Shown here one piece after another: positions 26,428 to 34,307 of a stretch of 64,000 nucleotides of DNA. Both the position numbers and the translations under genes were made by a program. Below the pieces are notes generated by a model. That model worked only from the letters and a program-made list of their open reading frames with translations. It made no database searches and was not told where the DNA came from. Source of the DNA: Thalassolituus sp. UBA1087 (GTDB taxonomy: Bacteria > Pseudomonadota > Gammaproteobacteria > Pseudomonadales > Oceanobacteraceae); contig DCCG01000004.1 of assembly GCA_002314145.1 (NCBI GenBank), positions 62,001-126,000 of the forward strand, in the 5' to 3' direction. Position 1 is the stretch's first letter. Every line of letters starts with the position of its first letter.

Positions 26428-27246
26428 TTATACAGGCTCGATGTCTTGTATAACAAAATCCGGACCCAGGCAGCCGTGTTGGTGCACTTTGCCCAGAGTC
26501 ACAAGGTATTTCAGCGCGCCTTCAGGCCGGCGCTGGCGATCGGTCCAGAAACAGCTCAGAGGCCCGGTCTGACAATCATGGCTGTTAACCGGCAGTAACG
26601 TGGCCACCCGGCGGGCGATTGCTTCTCCGGAATCCACCCAGGTGATCGCCGGCCACGCCTGTTGCAGCAGGGGTTTCAGCAGGGGGAAATGGGTACAGCC
26701 AAGCACCACATGGCTCATCGCCGGCTGCCGGGCAAACCAGGGTTGCAGATGATCATACAGTCCCGCGGGCTGAGCGGCGGTTTCCAGATAGTCCTCCGCC
26801 CATTCAACCAGTTCGGCACTGCCAAAGCGGCTGACCTGACAATGGCCGGCAAAATCCCGGATGAGATCATCTGTGTAGGGACGATGAACGGTGGCCGGTG
26901 TCGCCAGTAATCCGATACAGCCATCCTCGCACAGCGAGGCGGCGGTCTTGATCGCCGGCACGACGCCCACCACAGGAATATCCAGCAGGCGGCGTAACGA
27001 AGGCAAAGCCAGTGTACTGGCGGTATTGCAGGCAATGACCAGCATGGCCGGCTGCAATTCCCGTATTCCTGCCATACAGACATCCACCACCCGCTGTATC
27101 AGCAGCTCATCATCCTTGGTGCCATAAGGAAACGCAGCGCTGTCCATCAGGTAATGTAACGGGACTCCCGGCATCTGCTGGCGGATATGCTGCAGAACAC
27201 TGAGCCCGCCAACGCCGGAGTCAAAAACCAGAACGGATGGAGTCAT
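26428..27246 (-). CDS. murI: Glutamate racemase
   Basis: Cofactor-independent racemase supplying D-glutamate for peptidoglycan. The two catalytic cysteines are visible in VIACNTAST and VLGCTHFPLL, with the N-terminal FDSGVGGLSVL substrate loop and YPYG-like FPYGTKDDE. The length of 272 is standard. It is the first gene of a minus-strand run murI-folE-cls with gaps of 67 and 24 bases. Confidence 0.95.
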   Translation of the reverse strand: MTPSVLVFDSGVGGLSVLQHIRQQMPGVPLHYLMDSAAFPYGTKDDELLIQRVVDVCMAGIRELQPAMLVIACNTASTLALPSLRRLLDIPVVGVVPAIKTAASLCEDGCIGLLATPATVHRPYTDDLIRDFAGHCQVSRFGSAELVEWAEDYLETAAQPAGLYDHLQPWFARQPAMSHVVLGCTHFPLLKPLLQQAWPAITWVDSGEAIARRVATLLPVNSHDCQTGPLSCFWTDRQRRPEGALKYLVTLGKVHQHGCLGPDFVIQDIEPV

Positions 27247-27434
27247 GGGAAGGTTGCGCCGCTGAAAAACGCTGATTCTAGCAAATTATCGGCAGACGCA
27301 GAATATCACCCGCCGGCAGAGGGGAATTATCACCTGCCGGGGAACTCAATATCCCGGTGAGGACAGGCGGAATCAACGGAAGCTTCTATACTTAACAGCG
27401 GGGTCAGGCCCCGGAACCAATAAGAAGGACCCTT

Positions 27435-28430
27435 GTGGAACTCGAAGAACTGCTGGAAAACGCCCGCCGCAATGAAGCCCTGCTGAGGCGATTGCAGGCG
27501 TATGAACTGCAACTGCTTTCATGCCAGACATGGTACGATTTCCTGACCCTGTTGCTGGAGGGCCTGCCCGCCCAGTTTGATCTCGACGCCGCGACACTGA
27601 AAGTCTGCGACCCGGAAGGGGATCTGAAAGCCTCCATGCTGCAATCACTCGATCTGGAACAGGCTGTGCTGCTGAATCAGCTGGAATTCCAGGGCCGGGT
27701 GCCCATGATCGAAGCCGGCCCTGTATCGCCGCCACCGCCCTGGGCCAGTGGACTGCCACTGCCACTGATGCGCAATGATGTTTACCTGGGCCAGTTACGT
27801 CTTTATTCAGCTAACCCTGACCGCTTTCAGGCCGGTATGGCCACCGATTTTATGCAGCATCTGGCAGCGGTGGTCGCAGCTTGTCTGTTTATGGTTAAGC
27901 AATCAGAAGAAACCGCCCGACAGGCCCTGACCGACCCGCTCACCGGTGCAGAGAACCGGCGCGGTTTTGAACGTGCATATCAGCGCGAGTGGGCCCGGGG
28001 GCAGCGCCAGTATCACGTATTTGCCATGATTCTGATTGATCTGGACCATTTTAAGCAGGTCAATGATGTTCATGGCCACGGCACCGGCGACCGGGCGCTG
28101 AAAGCCCTGTGCAGGACGTTAAAAAGTATTATGCGTCCCACCGATCACATTGGCCGTCTTGGTGGTGAAGAGTTTGCATTGCTGGTACCAGGGTGTCAGC
28201 CGGATCAGTTGCCGTCCGTCGCCGGGCGGGTGCAGGAAGCCATCCGGGATATGCGGGTGGAAAATGACACAGGAAAAATTGTTCCCCTGACCGCCTCCGG
28301 CAGCTATCTGTGTGTCACCCCGCGGCCACATCAGCAGCTGGCGCTCGACCAGGTGACCGAACATCTTGATACGTATCTGTATGAAGCCAAGCGTAACGGC
28401 CGCAATCAGTTTATACGCGCAGAACAGTGA
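27435..28430 (+). CDS. Diguanylate cyclase with GAF/DUF484-like sensor
   Basis: Predicted cyclic-di-GMP synthase. The N-terminal 160 residues begin with a short coiled coil (ELEELLENARRNEALLRRL) and resemble a cytoplasmic GAF/DUF484 sensor. The C-terminal GGDEF domain has TDPLTGAENRR, LIDLDHFKQVND and the active-site GGEEF. An RPTD five residues before GGEEF is a canonical RxxD inhibitory site, so product feedback is expected. No membrane segment is present. It starts at GTG 27435 behind AAGAAGGA. The 188 bases upstream hold the divergent promoters of this gene and murI. Confidence 0.9.
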   Translation: MELEELLENARRNEALLRRLQAYELQLLSCQTWYDFLTLLLEGLPAQFDLDAATLKVCDPEGDLKASMLQSLDLEQAVLLNQLEFQGRVPMIEAGPVSPPPPWASGLPLPLMRNDVYLGQLRLYSANPDRFQAGMATDFMQHLAAVVAACLFMVKQSEETARQALTDPLTGAENRRGFERAYQREWARGQRQYHVFAMILIDLDHFKQVNDVHGHGTGDRALKALCRTLKSIMRPTDHIGRLGGEEFALLVPGCQPDQLPSVAGRVQEAIRDMRVENDTGKIVPLTASGSYLCVTPRPHQQLALDQVTEHLDTYLYEAKRNGRNQFIRAEQ

Positions 28431-28496
28431 TCTGCATCAGACGTATTGTTACAACCACTGCGCTACAGTTAATTCAGAGCCTGAAAAGGAGGGAGC

Positions 28497-29327
28497 ATGG
28501 CGCAAAACAAAGAAAGTCATTTGCCGTTGATTATTCAACCGGATGCTGAAGAGAGTACGCCACATCTGCCGTATGGCAAAAGGATGAGCCGTGCTGAGTA
28601 TGAAAAAGAAAAACAGAGCCTGCAGATCGAACTGCTGAAAATGCAGGGCTGGGTAAAAGAAACCGGGCAAAAGATCGTGATCGTGTTTGAAGGGCGGGAC
28701 GCTGCCGGTAAAGGGGGCACCATCAAGCGCTTTATGGAGCATATGAATCCCCGTGGTGCCAGAGTGGTGGCTCTTGAAAAACCGACCGAGACCGAAGCGT
28801 CACAGTGGTATTTTCAACGTTACATCAAACACCTGCCGGCCAATGGCGAAATGGTATTTTTTGACCGCTCCTGGTACAACCGTGCGGGGGTTGAACGGGT
28901 GATGGGTTTCTGCAGCAATAATGACTATCTCGAATTTATGCGTGAAGTGCCCGAGCTGGAGCGCATGTTTGTACGATCCGGCATCCGATTATTTAAATTC
29001 TGGTTTTCGGTCAGCCGGCACGAGCAGCTGCGGCGTTTTCAGAGCCGTCAGATTGACCCGCTGAAACAGTGGAAACTGAGCCCCATCGATCTGGCATCAC
29101 TGGATAAATGGGATGACTATACCGAAGCGAAAGAAGCCATGTTTTATTACACCAATCACATGGATGCACCCTGGACCGTGGTACGCTCGGACGATAAAAA
29201 ACGCGCCAGATTAAATGCCATGCGCTATGTATTAAGCCAACTGGATTACACCAATAAATCAACCACGCTGGATCTGACACCGGATCCGTTAATTATTCTG
29301 CCGGCCACTCAGGCGATGGATTGCTGA
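28497..29327 (+). CDS. ppk2: Polyphosphate kinase 2 (PPK2 family)
   Basis: Nucleotide kinase using polyphosphate as phosphoryl donor for GDP, ADP or AMP. The Walker A EGRDAAGKGGTIKRF and Walker B-like FFDRSWYNRAGVERVMGF are both present, with the lid and C-terminal KLSPIDLASLDKWDDY of the class I group. Length of 276 residues indicates a single-domain enzyme. An AGGAGG site precedes the ATG. A small gene follows 41 bases later and may be co-transcribed. Confidence 0.93.
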   Translation: MAQNKESHLPLIIQPDAEESTPHLPYGKRMSRAEYEKEKQSLQIELLKMQGWVKETGQKIVIVFEGRDAAGKGGTIKRFMEHMNPRGARVVALEKPTETEASQWYFQRYIKHLPANGEMVFFDRSWYNRAGVERVMGFCSNNDYLEFMREVPELERMFVRSGIRLFKFWFSVSRHEQLRRFQSRQIDPLKQWKLSPIDLASLDKWDDYTEAKEAMFYYTNHMDAPWTVVRSDDKKRARLNAMRYVLSQLDYTNKSTTLDLTPDPLIILPATQAMDC

Positions 29328-29368
29328 ACCGGGCAGGCAGATGGCTATTGATGTTGGGGGACTATGTT

Positions 29369-29605
29369 ATGCAGGATCGGCCACACCATAAACATGCCGA
29401 AAAAGTCGTTCAGCAGTTTCGTGAGGAACTGGGTGAAGATTTGTGCAAAAAAATCGGTGATTACCCGTTTGGCAGCTTATCTGTGCTGATTGAATCTGCC
29501 ATCAATACCAGTGTTATGAAAGCCGTGGATGATACTATCCACGACTTTGAAGAGGCGCTGGCCCGCAGTCGTAAACGGGCCAGAGGAGTGCATCAATCAC
29601 CGTGA
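29369..29605 (+). CDS. Uncharacterised small protein downstream of ppk2
   Basis: A 78-residue charged soluble protein containing HAEKVVQQFREELGEDLCKK and a C-terminal helix rich in Arg (EEALARSRKRARG). I do not recognise the family. The ATG at 29369 has a GGGGG stretch eight bases upstream; longer in-frame starts (TTG 29321, ATG 29351) lack a ribosome site. The position just after ppk2 suggests a shared transcript. The gene ends exactly one base before the convergent yceI stop. Confidence 0.65.
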   Translation: MQDRPHHKHAEKVVQQFREELGEDLCKKIGDYPFGSLSVLIESAINTSVMKAVDDTIHDFEEALARSRKRARGVHQSP

Positions 29606-30172
29606 TTATTCAGGCTTCAGCGTCAGGGTAAAGCTGACCGGAACAACCGTGGCAATATGCTTGAGCTTAGCGACGTCACGCAGTTTATTGATGCCGGCAA
29701 CCAGACCAAACTGATCAGCATGAATCAGCACGGGTTCGCTGCTGCTGACGGTCAGTGAGCCATCACTGGCCGGAGTGACAATTACATGGGCCGGAAACGT
29801 GACTTCCTCACCGTGCAGGGACAGTTTGGCGCGGATCTCTGTTTTTAACAGATCGCCTTCTTCCAGTTTTTCCATAACCACCGGATCAACATTGGTGGTC
29901 AGCTTAGCTTCGGCAAAATCGCTGACTTCAAACAGCATGCTTTGCATACGTTCATTCCGGACTTCAATGCCGGTATCCACACTGCGCAGATTGATAGTCA
30001 TGCTGGCATAACCGTTATCTGCCAGGGTGCCTTTAATATCGCGGAAATGGTGGACTTCAGTGATATCCGAATTTTTGGTACTGAGGAACGTCAGGCTGGA
30101 TGGCTCGGTAATTTTCCAGTCGGCGTGGGACAGAGAAGCCAACAGGGCAGAACATAAAATCAGAAAGCGCAT
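29606..30172 (-). CDS. YceI-like family periplasmic lipid-binding protein
   Basis: Signal peptide (cleavage near SLSHA-DW) followed by the lipocalin-like YceI beta-barrel: SLTFLSTKNSDITEVHHF, MTINLRSVDTGIEVRNERM and LSLHGEEVTFPAHVIV. YceI proteins bind polyisoprenoid-type lipids in the periplasm. Length of 188 is normal. It is convergent with the small ppk2-linked gene and lies downstream of the DUF2489 gene on the same strand, separated by 141 bases. Confidence 0.88.
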   Translation of the reverse strand: MRFLILCSALLASLSHADWKITEPSSLTFLSTKNSDITEVHHFRDIKGTLADNGYASMTINLRSVDTGIEVRNERMQSMLFEVSDFAEAKLTTNVDPVVMEKLEEGDLLKTEIRAKLSLHGEEVTFPAHVIVTPASDGSLTVSSSEPVLIHADQFGLVAGINKLRDVAKLKHIATVVPVSFTLTLKPE

Positions 30173-30313
30173 AGAGTTTACCTTTTAGGTTGGTCGAGGG
30201 TTATTCAGCAGGTGGACCTGCCTTGTTGTTACTGAATTATTACTGAGTTTTTACTTAATTACTGCCGGGTTGCCACTGGATTCCCGTGACAGAACCCGGG
30301 TTATTAACCGGTT

Positions 30314-30799
30314 TTATTGAATAAGAGTCACGTTGGGAAATGGATACTTCACTAACCATTTAAGTTCCTGGCGGATACTAGCCTGATGTTCGTCTTCCAG
30401 CGACAGGCGTTCTTTATCCAGCGCGAACTGCTGCCTTGGGGTTAAGGCTTTATAGGCATCAAGAATCGGCATCGCGGCGGTTTTTTCATGGTGCCGGCGG
30501 ACGGAGGCCAATTCGGCCGCTTCCCAGGCCACCGGGTCCAGTGCTGTGACCAGATAATGCAGGCGCATAACCCCTTCGGTAATTTCACACTGCTCTTCAA
30601 TGACGGCGCGGGCGATAAAGCGGATATCCTTCAGCAGATCCTGCTGGCGTTTACGCAGATTCATCTCCGCCAGCGCATGTTCCTGTTGCTGCTGCGCCTG
30701 CGACTTTTTCACCTGGCGTAACAGATACCAGGCGTAGCCGGCCAGGAGCAGAATAATAAGGATAGCGATGGTCAGCAGTACAGCGTAAGTAGTATTCAT
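30314..30799 (-). CDS. DUF2489 family membrane-anchored protein
   Basis: One N-terminal membrane helix (about residues 7-28), then a Gln-rich coiled coil and a conserved helical domain with KDIRFIARAVIEEQCEITEG and LHYLVTALDP, which I recognise as DUF2489. The function is unknown. The 161-residue length is typical. It is followed by the yceI-like gene and preceded by 77 bases before the small frame at 30877. Confidence 0.82.
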   Translation of the reverse strand: MNTTYAVLLTIAILIILLLAGYAWYLLRQVKKSQAQQQQEHALAEMNLRKRQQDLLKDIRFIARAVIEEQCEITEGVMRLHYLVTALDPVAWEAAELASVRRHHEKTAAMPILDAYKALTPRQQFALDKERLSLEDEHQASIRQELKWLVKYPFPNVTLIQ

Positions 30800-30876
30800 G
30801 CATAACTCCGTTCTGACTAAGCAGGCATGATAACGCCGATAGGCTGGTTAATTAAGGCAGCTGAAGGAATTGACTG

Positions 30877-31062
30877 TCATCCGCGGCACAAAGGGCAGTC
30901 TGCGTCTTTATCTGTGCTGTAAGATCCCTCGCGATAGCGGACGCGCATGCGGGCCCCACCGCGTTGCGGGCTGATTTCATAGCGTGAATGCCGTTGCGGT
31001 ACAGCGTCGCACCCGGGACTTTTGTAGTCGGCATCCGCCGGCGTTAATGGCACACTCTCCAT
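30877..31062 (-). CDS. Possible 61-residue protein downstream of the BigR-like gene
   Basis: An open frame on the minus strand beginning 13 bases after the stop of the ArsR-type gene, starting MESVPLTPADADY and ending with DADCPLCRG. It has Cys17 and a C-terminal CPLC pair, which could bind metal or respond to thiol chemistry. Codon use looks coding and the spacing fits an operon. There is no strong ribosome site and I do not know a family. An overlapping frame (30852-31034) is less convincing. Confidence 0.45.
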   Translation of the reverse strand: MESVPLTPADADYKSPGCDAVPQRHSRYEISPQRGGARMRVRYREGSYSTDKDADCPLCRG

Positions 31063-31075
31063 ACAAACCGTACTG

Positions 31076-31432
31076 TTATTTGGCGCTTTCATTGAGCATA
31101 TCTCCGGCATTGCAATAAAGACTGTTAAGGACCCGGATGATGCGATCAGCTTTGTCGTCACTGAGCTGATAGTAAACATTCTGTGCGCAGCGGCGTGTAT
31201 GCACCAGATGCTCGGTGCGCAGCCAGGCCAGATGCTGGGACAGGGCAGATTGACTGAGCGGCAGGCAGTTGGACAGCTCGCTGACAGAAACTTCTCCGCG
31301 GCGCAGGCAACAGAGTATGTTCAGCCGGTGTTCGTTGGCCAGGGCTTTCAGCAGACGCACCGCCTCCTGGCGATGCTGGTCCAGCGCTTCGTAGTCCTGC
31401 ACCGCCGGTGGAAGGGATTCCTGATCGGACAT
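31076..31432 (-). CDS. bigR: ArsR-type persulfide-sensing repressor (BigR/SqrR-like)
   Basis: A 118-residue winged-helix repressor with the ArsR DNA-reading helix LPLSQSALSQHLAWLR. From the start chosen here, Cys41 or Cys42 (in LNILCCL) and Cys107 (in NSLYC) fall where BigR and SqrR have the cysteine pair that forms a tetrasulfide with persulfides. It also has Cys56 and Cys82. It is divergent from an MBL-fold persulfide-dioxygenase-like gene, the known BigR arrangement. ATG 31432 is preferred over 31444 because a TGAG lies eight bases upstream. Gene symbol is by analogy. Confidence 0.82.
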   Translation of the reverse strand: MSDQESLPPAVQDYEALDQHRQEAVRLLKALANEHRLNILCCLRRGEVSVSELSNCLPLSQSALSQHLAWLRTEHLVHTRRCAQNVYYQLSDDKADRIIRVLNSLYCNAGDMLNESAK

Positions 31433-31455
31433 AGGCAATCTCATTCATTGACATA

Positions 31456-31472
31456 TTGATAGTATATATCAA
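31456..31472. promoter_or_regulatory. Inverted repeat, candidate BigR-like operator 1
   Basis: TTGATA-N5-TATCAA, a perfect 6-bp inverted repeat in the AT-rich region between the repressor gene and the dioxygenase gene. Confidence 0.45.
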
Positions 31473-31475
31473 ATA

Positions 31476-31503
31476 TTGCTAAATAAGAATATTCTAATAT
31501 AAT
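31476..31503 (+). promoter_or_regulatory. Promoter of the persulfide dioxygenase gene with operator in the spacer
   Basis: TTGCTA at 31476-31481 and a consensus TATAAT at 31498-31503 are separated by 16 bases. The palindrome AGAATATTCT (31486-31495) lies wholly within that spacer, so a bound repressor would block RNA polymerase. The AT-rich palindrome fits the type described for BigR operators. Confidence 0.7.
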
Positions 31504-31533
31504 CACATTATACGTTATAGCAGGAGAGGAACC

Positions 31534-32397
31534 ATGAGCCATCAAATTCAGAGCTTCTTTCATGAAGATACCTTCACCTTCACTCATCTGTTAACAGATG
31601 ACGCGACCGGTCAGGCAGCTCTGATTGACCCGGTGCTGGACTTTGATCAGAAATCCGGACGCACCGCCACGGCATTCATTGACGACATTCTGCAAAAAGT
31701 TGAGCAGGATGGACTGTCACTGGTGTACGTCTTGGAAACCCACGCTCATGCGGATCACCTGACCTCAGCAGACTACATCCGCCACCGTACCCGGGCGAAA
31801 ATCGTCATCGGCTCACCGATTACCACTGTACAGGGCACCTTTAAAAAGATTTTTAACGAAGGCGAGCGCTTTCTCCCCGATGGCCATCAGTTTGATGTTC
31901 TGATTCAGGACGGTGAAGAGATCCGTCTGGGCGATACCGTCATCCGGGCGATGGCGACCCCGGGTCATACACCGGCCTGCCACAGTCTGATCGTCAATGA
32001 TTCGGACGTTTTTGTCGGCGATACCATCTTTGCACCGGACGTGGGCAGCGCCCGCTGTGACTTCCCGGGCGGTGACGCTGAAACACTCTGGCAATCGGTC
32101 CGTAAGCTGATGGCGCTGGGCGATGAGGTGGTGCTTCACCTGTGTCACGATTATCCGCCGGAGGGACGCGATATCGTCTCGTCTGTCACCGTGGCAGAAC
32201 AGCGTAAAAACAACATTCATATGAAAGACAGCGTCAGCCGTGATGACTTCATCCGTATGCGCTCAGAACGTGATGCGCAGCTGGATATGCCACGCCTGAT
32301 CCTGCCGTCTCTGCAGGTCAATATCCGTGCAGGAGCCCTGCCGGAAGCCGAAGATAACGGCGTTGCCTACCTGAAACTGCCGCTGAATCTGCTCTGA
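31534..32397 (+). CDS. blh: MBL-fold persulfide dioxygenase-like protein (Blh type)
   Basis: Metallo-beta-lactamase-fold enzyme predicted to oxidise glutathione persulfide or related sulfane sulfur to sulfite, protecting respiration from hydrogen sulfide. The metal site is THAHADHL near residue 69, with the second His in TPGHTPACHS and FVGDTIF, and SARCDFPGG, typical of the Blh subgroup. The length of 287 lacks the rhodanese domain fused in some relatives. A GGAGAGG site precedes the ATG. Control by the divergent BigR-like repressor is strongly suggested by the promoter. Confidence 0.87.
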   Translation: MSHQIQSFFHEDTFTFTHLLTDDATGQAALIDPVLDFDQKSGRTATAFIDDILQKVEQDGLSLVYVLETHAHADHLTSADYIRHRTRAKIVIGSPITTVQGTFKKIFNEGERFLPDGHQFDVLIQDGEEIRLGDTVIRAMATPGHTPACHSLIVNDSDVFVGDTIFAPDVGSARCDFPGGDAETLWQSVRKLMALGDEVVLHLCHDYPPEGRDIVSSVTVAEQRKNNIHMKDSVSRDDFIRMRSERDAQLDMPRLILPSLQVNIRAGALPEAEDNGVAYLKLPLNLL

Positions 32398-32501
32398 ATA
32401 CGTCAATTTGCCGCCTGCCGGGCCGATATGGCCCGGGCCTGCGTTGCATTTGGTCGATTTTATATTAGGCTGAATGTATCCAAACAAAAAGGAATAAGGC
32501 C

Positions 32502-32939
32502 ATGCTGGCGAATAATCGCTGGGTGCGGGCAACCGGTACATTGCGCGACAAACCCATCAGCATTCAATACCGTGAAGACTGGCAGAGCGCCAGAGATTCC
32601 GGCCAATTACCGGTCTGTGTTCAGATCGCCTGGAACGCTGAAAGCATCGATGACAATACCGGTTTCCCTGGCCTGCAGGAGCAAAGCCGGATTCTGGTCT
32701 TTAATGAACATCTGCAGACCCACCTGGAAACCGGCGATAACGCCGTGGTGACCATGATGCTGACCAATAATGGCACGAACCAGTGGGTGATTTACTGCAA
32801 AGATCTGGAGCAGCTGCAGCAGGGGCTGGATCAGATTCCCACCGATGGTGGCCTGTATCCGATTGAAATCGTCGCCGATGAAGATCCGCAATGGAGCACC
32901 TTCACTCAGGTCTTTGACGTCATCCGCGACAGCAACTGA
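32502..32939 (+). CDS. DUF695 domain protein
   Basis: A 145-residue soluble protein with YREDW near the N terminus, LPVCVQIAWNAESI with DDNTGFPG, and the C-terminal EDPQWSTFTQVFDVI. This arrangement matches DUF695, a family of unknown function whose members often accompany other small stress proteins. AAGGAATAAGGC precedes the ATG. It is convergent with the GTPase gene; the two stops are four bases apart, so transcripts may overlap. Confidence 0.75.
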   Translation: MLANNRWVRATGTLRDKPISIQYREDWQSARDSGQLPVCVQIAWNAESIDDNTGFPGLQEQSRILVFNEHLQTHLETGDNAVVTMMLTNNGTNQWVIYCKDLEQLQQGLDQIPTDGGLYPIEIVADEDPQWSTFTQVFDVIRDSN

Positions 32940-32943
32940 AGGT

Positions 32944-33849
32944 TTACTTCCGTTCGTCCTGCTGATGCGCTTCTTCTTCCGCTGAGCGGGCCGCCTGCAG
33001 CGCGGCCAGTTCCGTCTCCACCGTCTGTGGATCTTCCAGTGTTATCTGGCCGATTTTTCCGGCACGCAGTTCATGCAGGGTCAGTTCCGAGGCTTTGTGC
33101 AGATCCGCGACACCACCGGGTTTCAGGCAGCCGCGTTTGGCGGCAATGGTAGCCAGTGCCTCATTGGCTGAGGCTGGCAGGGCTTTCAGTTTAAAGCGTG
33201 TGGACAGCTGATCCGGGTAATGCGTCAGCAGGTAGTCCAGAGCATGGGTCGCTACTTCGGTGTATTCCATGGCGGTATCTTTTACTGCGCCACTGGCAGC
33301 CAGGCGATAGCCGGAATGTTCGTTTTCGAATTTTGGCCACAGAATTCCCGGCGTATCGGAAAGCACCAGACCATTCTTCAGATCAATCATCTGGTTGGCT
33401 TTGGTGACGGCCGGTTCATTGCCGGTTTTGGCGATGTAACGCCCGGCAAGCGCGTTGATCAGGGTCGATTTACCAACATTGGGAATGCCCATAATCATAA
33501 TGCGCACCGGTTGTTTCTTCTCCAGCCGGGCGGCTCCCAGCTGTTTACACAGCGCAATCAGTTTTTTCACCTGCTGACGCTCTTCTGCCACCAGCGGCAT
33601 GGCTTTGGTATTCAGCTGCTGTTCAAAATACGTCACCCATTGGCGGGTGACCGCCGGATCGGCAAGGTCCGCTTTATTAAGGACTTTGATGCAGGTTTTG
33701 TCGCCGCGCAGCTCATCCACCAGAGGATTGGTGCTCGACCAGGGCAGGCGCGCATCCAGAACCTCGACCACCAGATCAATACCGGGCATCGCCTCACTGA
33801 TCTTCTTACGGGCTTTGTTCATGTGTCCGGGGAACCACTGAATGGCCAT
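32944..33849 (-). CDS. ylqF: Circularly permuted ribosome-biogenesis GTPase (YlqF/RbgA-like)
   Basis: GTPase with permuted motif order: G4 NKADL comes first, then G1 GIPNVGKSTL and G3 DTPG. The start MAIQWFPGHMNKARK is the classic YlqF/RbgA N terminus, which is why ATG 33849 is chosen over a frame that runs 46 codons further upstream; GGAAAG lies just before it. It is predicted to assist large ribosomal subunit maturation. The C-terminal 80 residues end in a charged Glu-rich tail. Confidence 0.92.
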   Translation of the reverse strand: MAIQWFPGHMNKARKKISEAMPGIDLVVEVLDARLPWSSTNPLVDELRGDKTCIKVLNKADLADPAVTRQWVTYFEQQLNTKAMPLVAEERQQVKKLIALCKQLGAARLEKKQPVRIMIMGIPNVGKSTLINALAGRYIAKTGNEPAVTKANQMIDLKNGLVLSDTPGILWPKFENEHSGYRLAASGAVKDTAMEYTEVATHALDYLLTHYPDQLSTRFKLKALPASANEALATIAAKRGCLKPGGVADLHKASELTLHELRAGKIGQITLEDPQTVETELAALQAARSAEEEAHQQDERK

Positions 33850-34048
33850 AGTGACGCTTTCCGATTGACGACTGTTTAAAAGGGCGGCACATTGTAAAGC
33901 AAGGGCGCAAAGGTACAAGTGCCCCTCTGTGACTGCGCGCGGGCAGTGCCGGCAGCGGCAGACAAACGCACGACACAGAGCTGTCACAATGACGGATTAA
34001 GCTCATCCGTGTCCGCATCGGGTGATTGTGATCGGATTGGAGACAAGT

Positions 34049-34240
34049 ATGGATGTCTTACCTGAAGACATTGCTGATACCGTAAAAAAGCAGGGGCGTC
34101 AGGCTTCTGCCACTGTGTCCGGGCGCCGCCGTTCCGGCTTTCTGCTGGGCAACCGGTTTGTTTTTTCAGATGCTCAGGAAGTGATCTGGATGCAGGCCGG
34201 TCCGGGTGAGTTCCGCGAACTGAGAATCTGGCGTAAGTAA
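34049..34240 (+). CDS. Uncharacterised 63-residue protein
   Basis: Small basic protein containing SGRRRSGFLLGNRFVFSD and ending ELRIWRK. I do not recognise it. The ATG at 34049 has GGAG six bases upstream, better than an in-frame GTG at 34022. It is divergent from the GTPase gene and convergent with the acidic-tail gene. Conservation is not testable here. Confidence 0.6.
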   Translation: MDVLPEDIADTVKKQGRQASATVSGRRRSGFLLGNRFVFSDAQEVIWMQAGPGEFRELRIWRK

Positions 34241-34252
34241 CCGCACAGACAT

Positions 34253-34277
34253 AAAAAAGCCCGCTGAGCGGGCTTGG
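34253..34277 (-). terminator. Terminator for the acidic-tail protein gene
   Basis: Stem AAGCCCGCT / AGCGGGCTT; the T run (TTTTTT) lies on the minus strand. Confidence 0.82.
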
Positions 34278-34307
34278 ATTGCATCCTGTTGAATCGCTTG
34301 GCCGCCT

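Noticed and set aside
27301..27340. Imperfect direct repeat GAAT(T)ATCACC(C/T)GCCGG between murI and the GGDEF gene
   Set aside because: Only two short copies, no clear promoter relation and no symmetry; likely chance.
31456..31472. Fnr site reading TTGATA...TATCAA
   Set aside because: The TTGAT and ATCAA half-sites are seven bases apart instead of four, so Fnr would not fit; a repressor operator is a better explanation.
33850..33987. N-terminal extension of the YlqF-like GTPase by 46 codons
   Set aside because: The added residues are Cys-rich and unlike the family, while MAIQWFPGHM with GGAAAG before it is the standard start.
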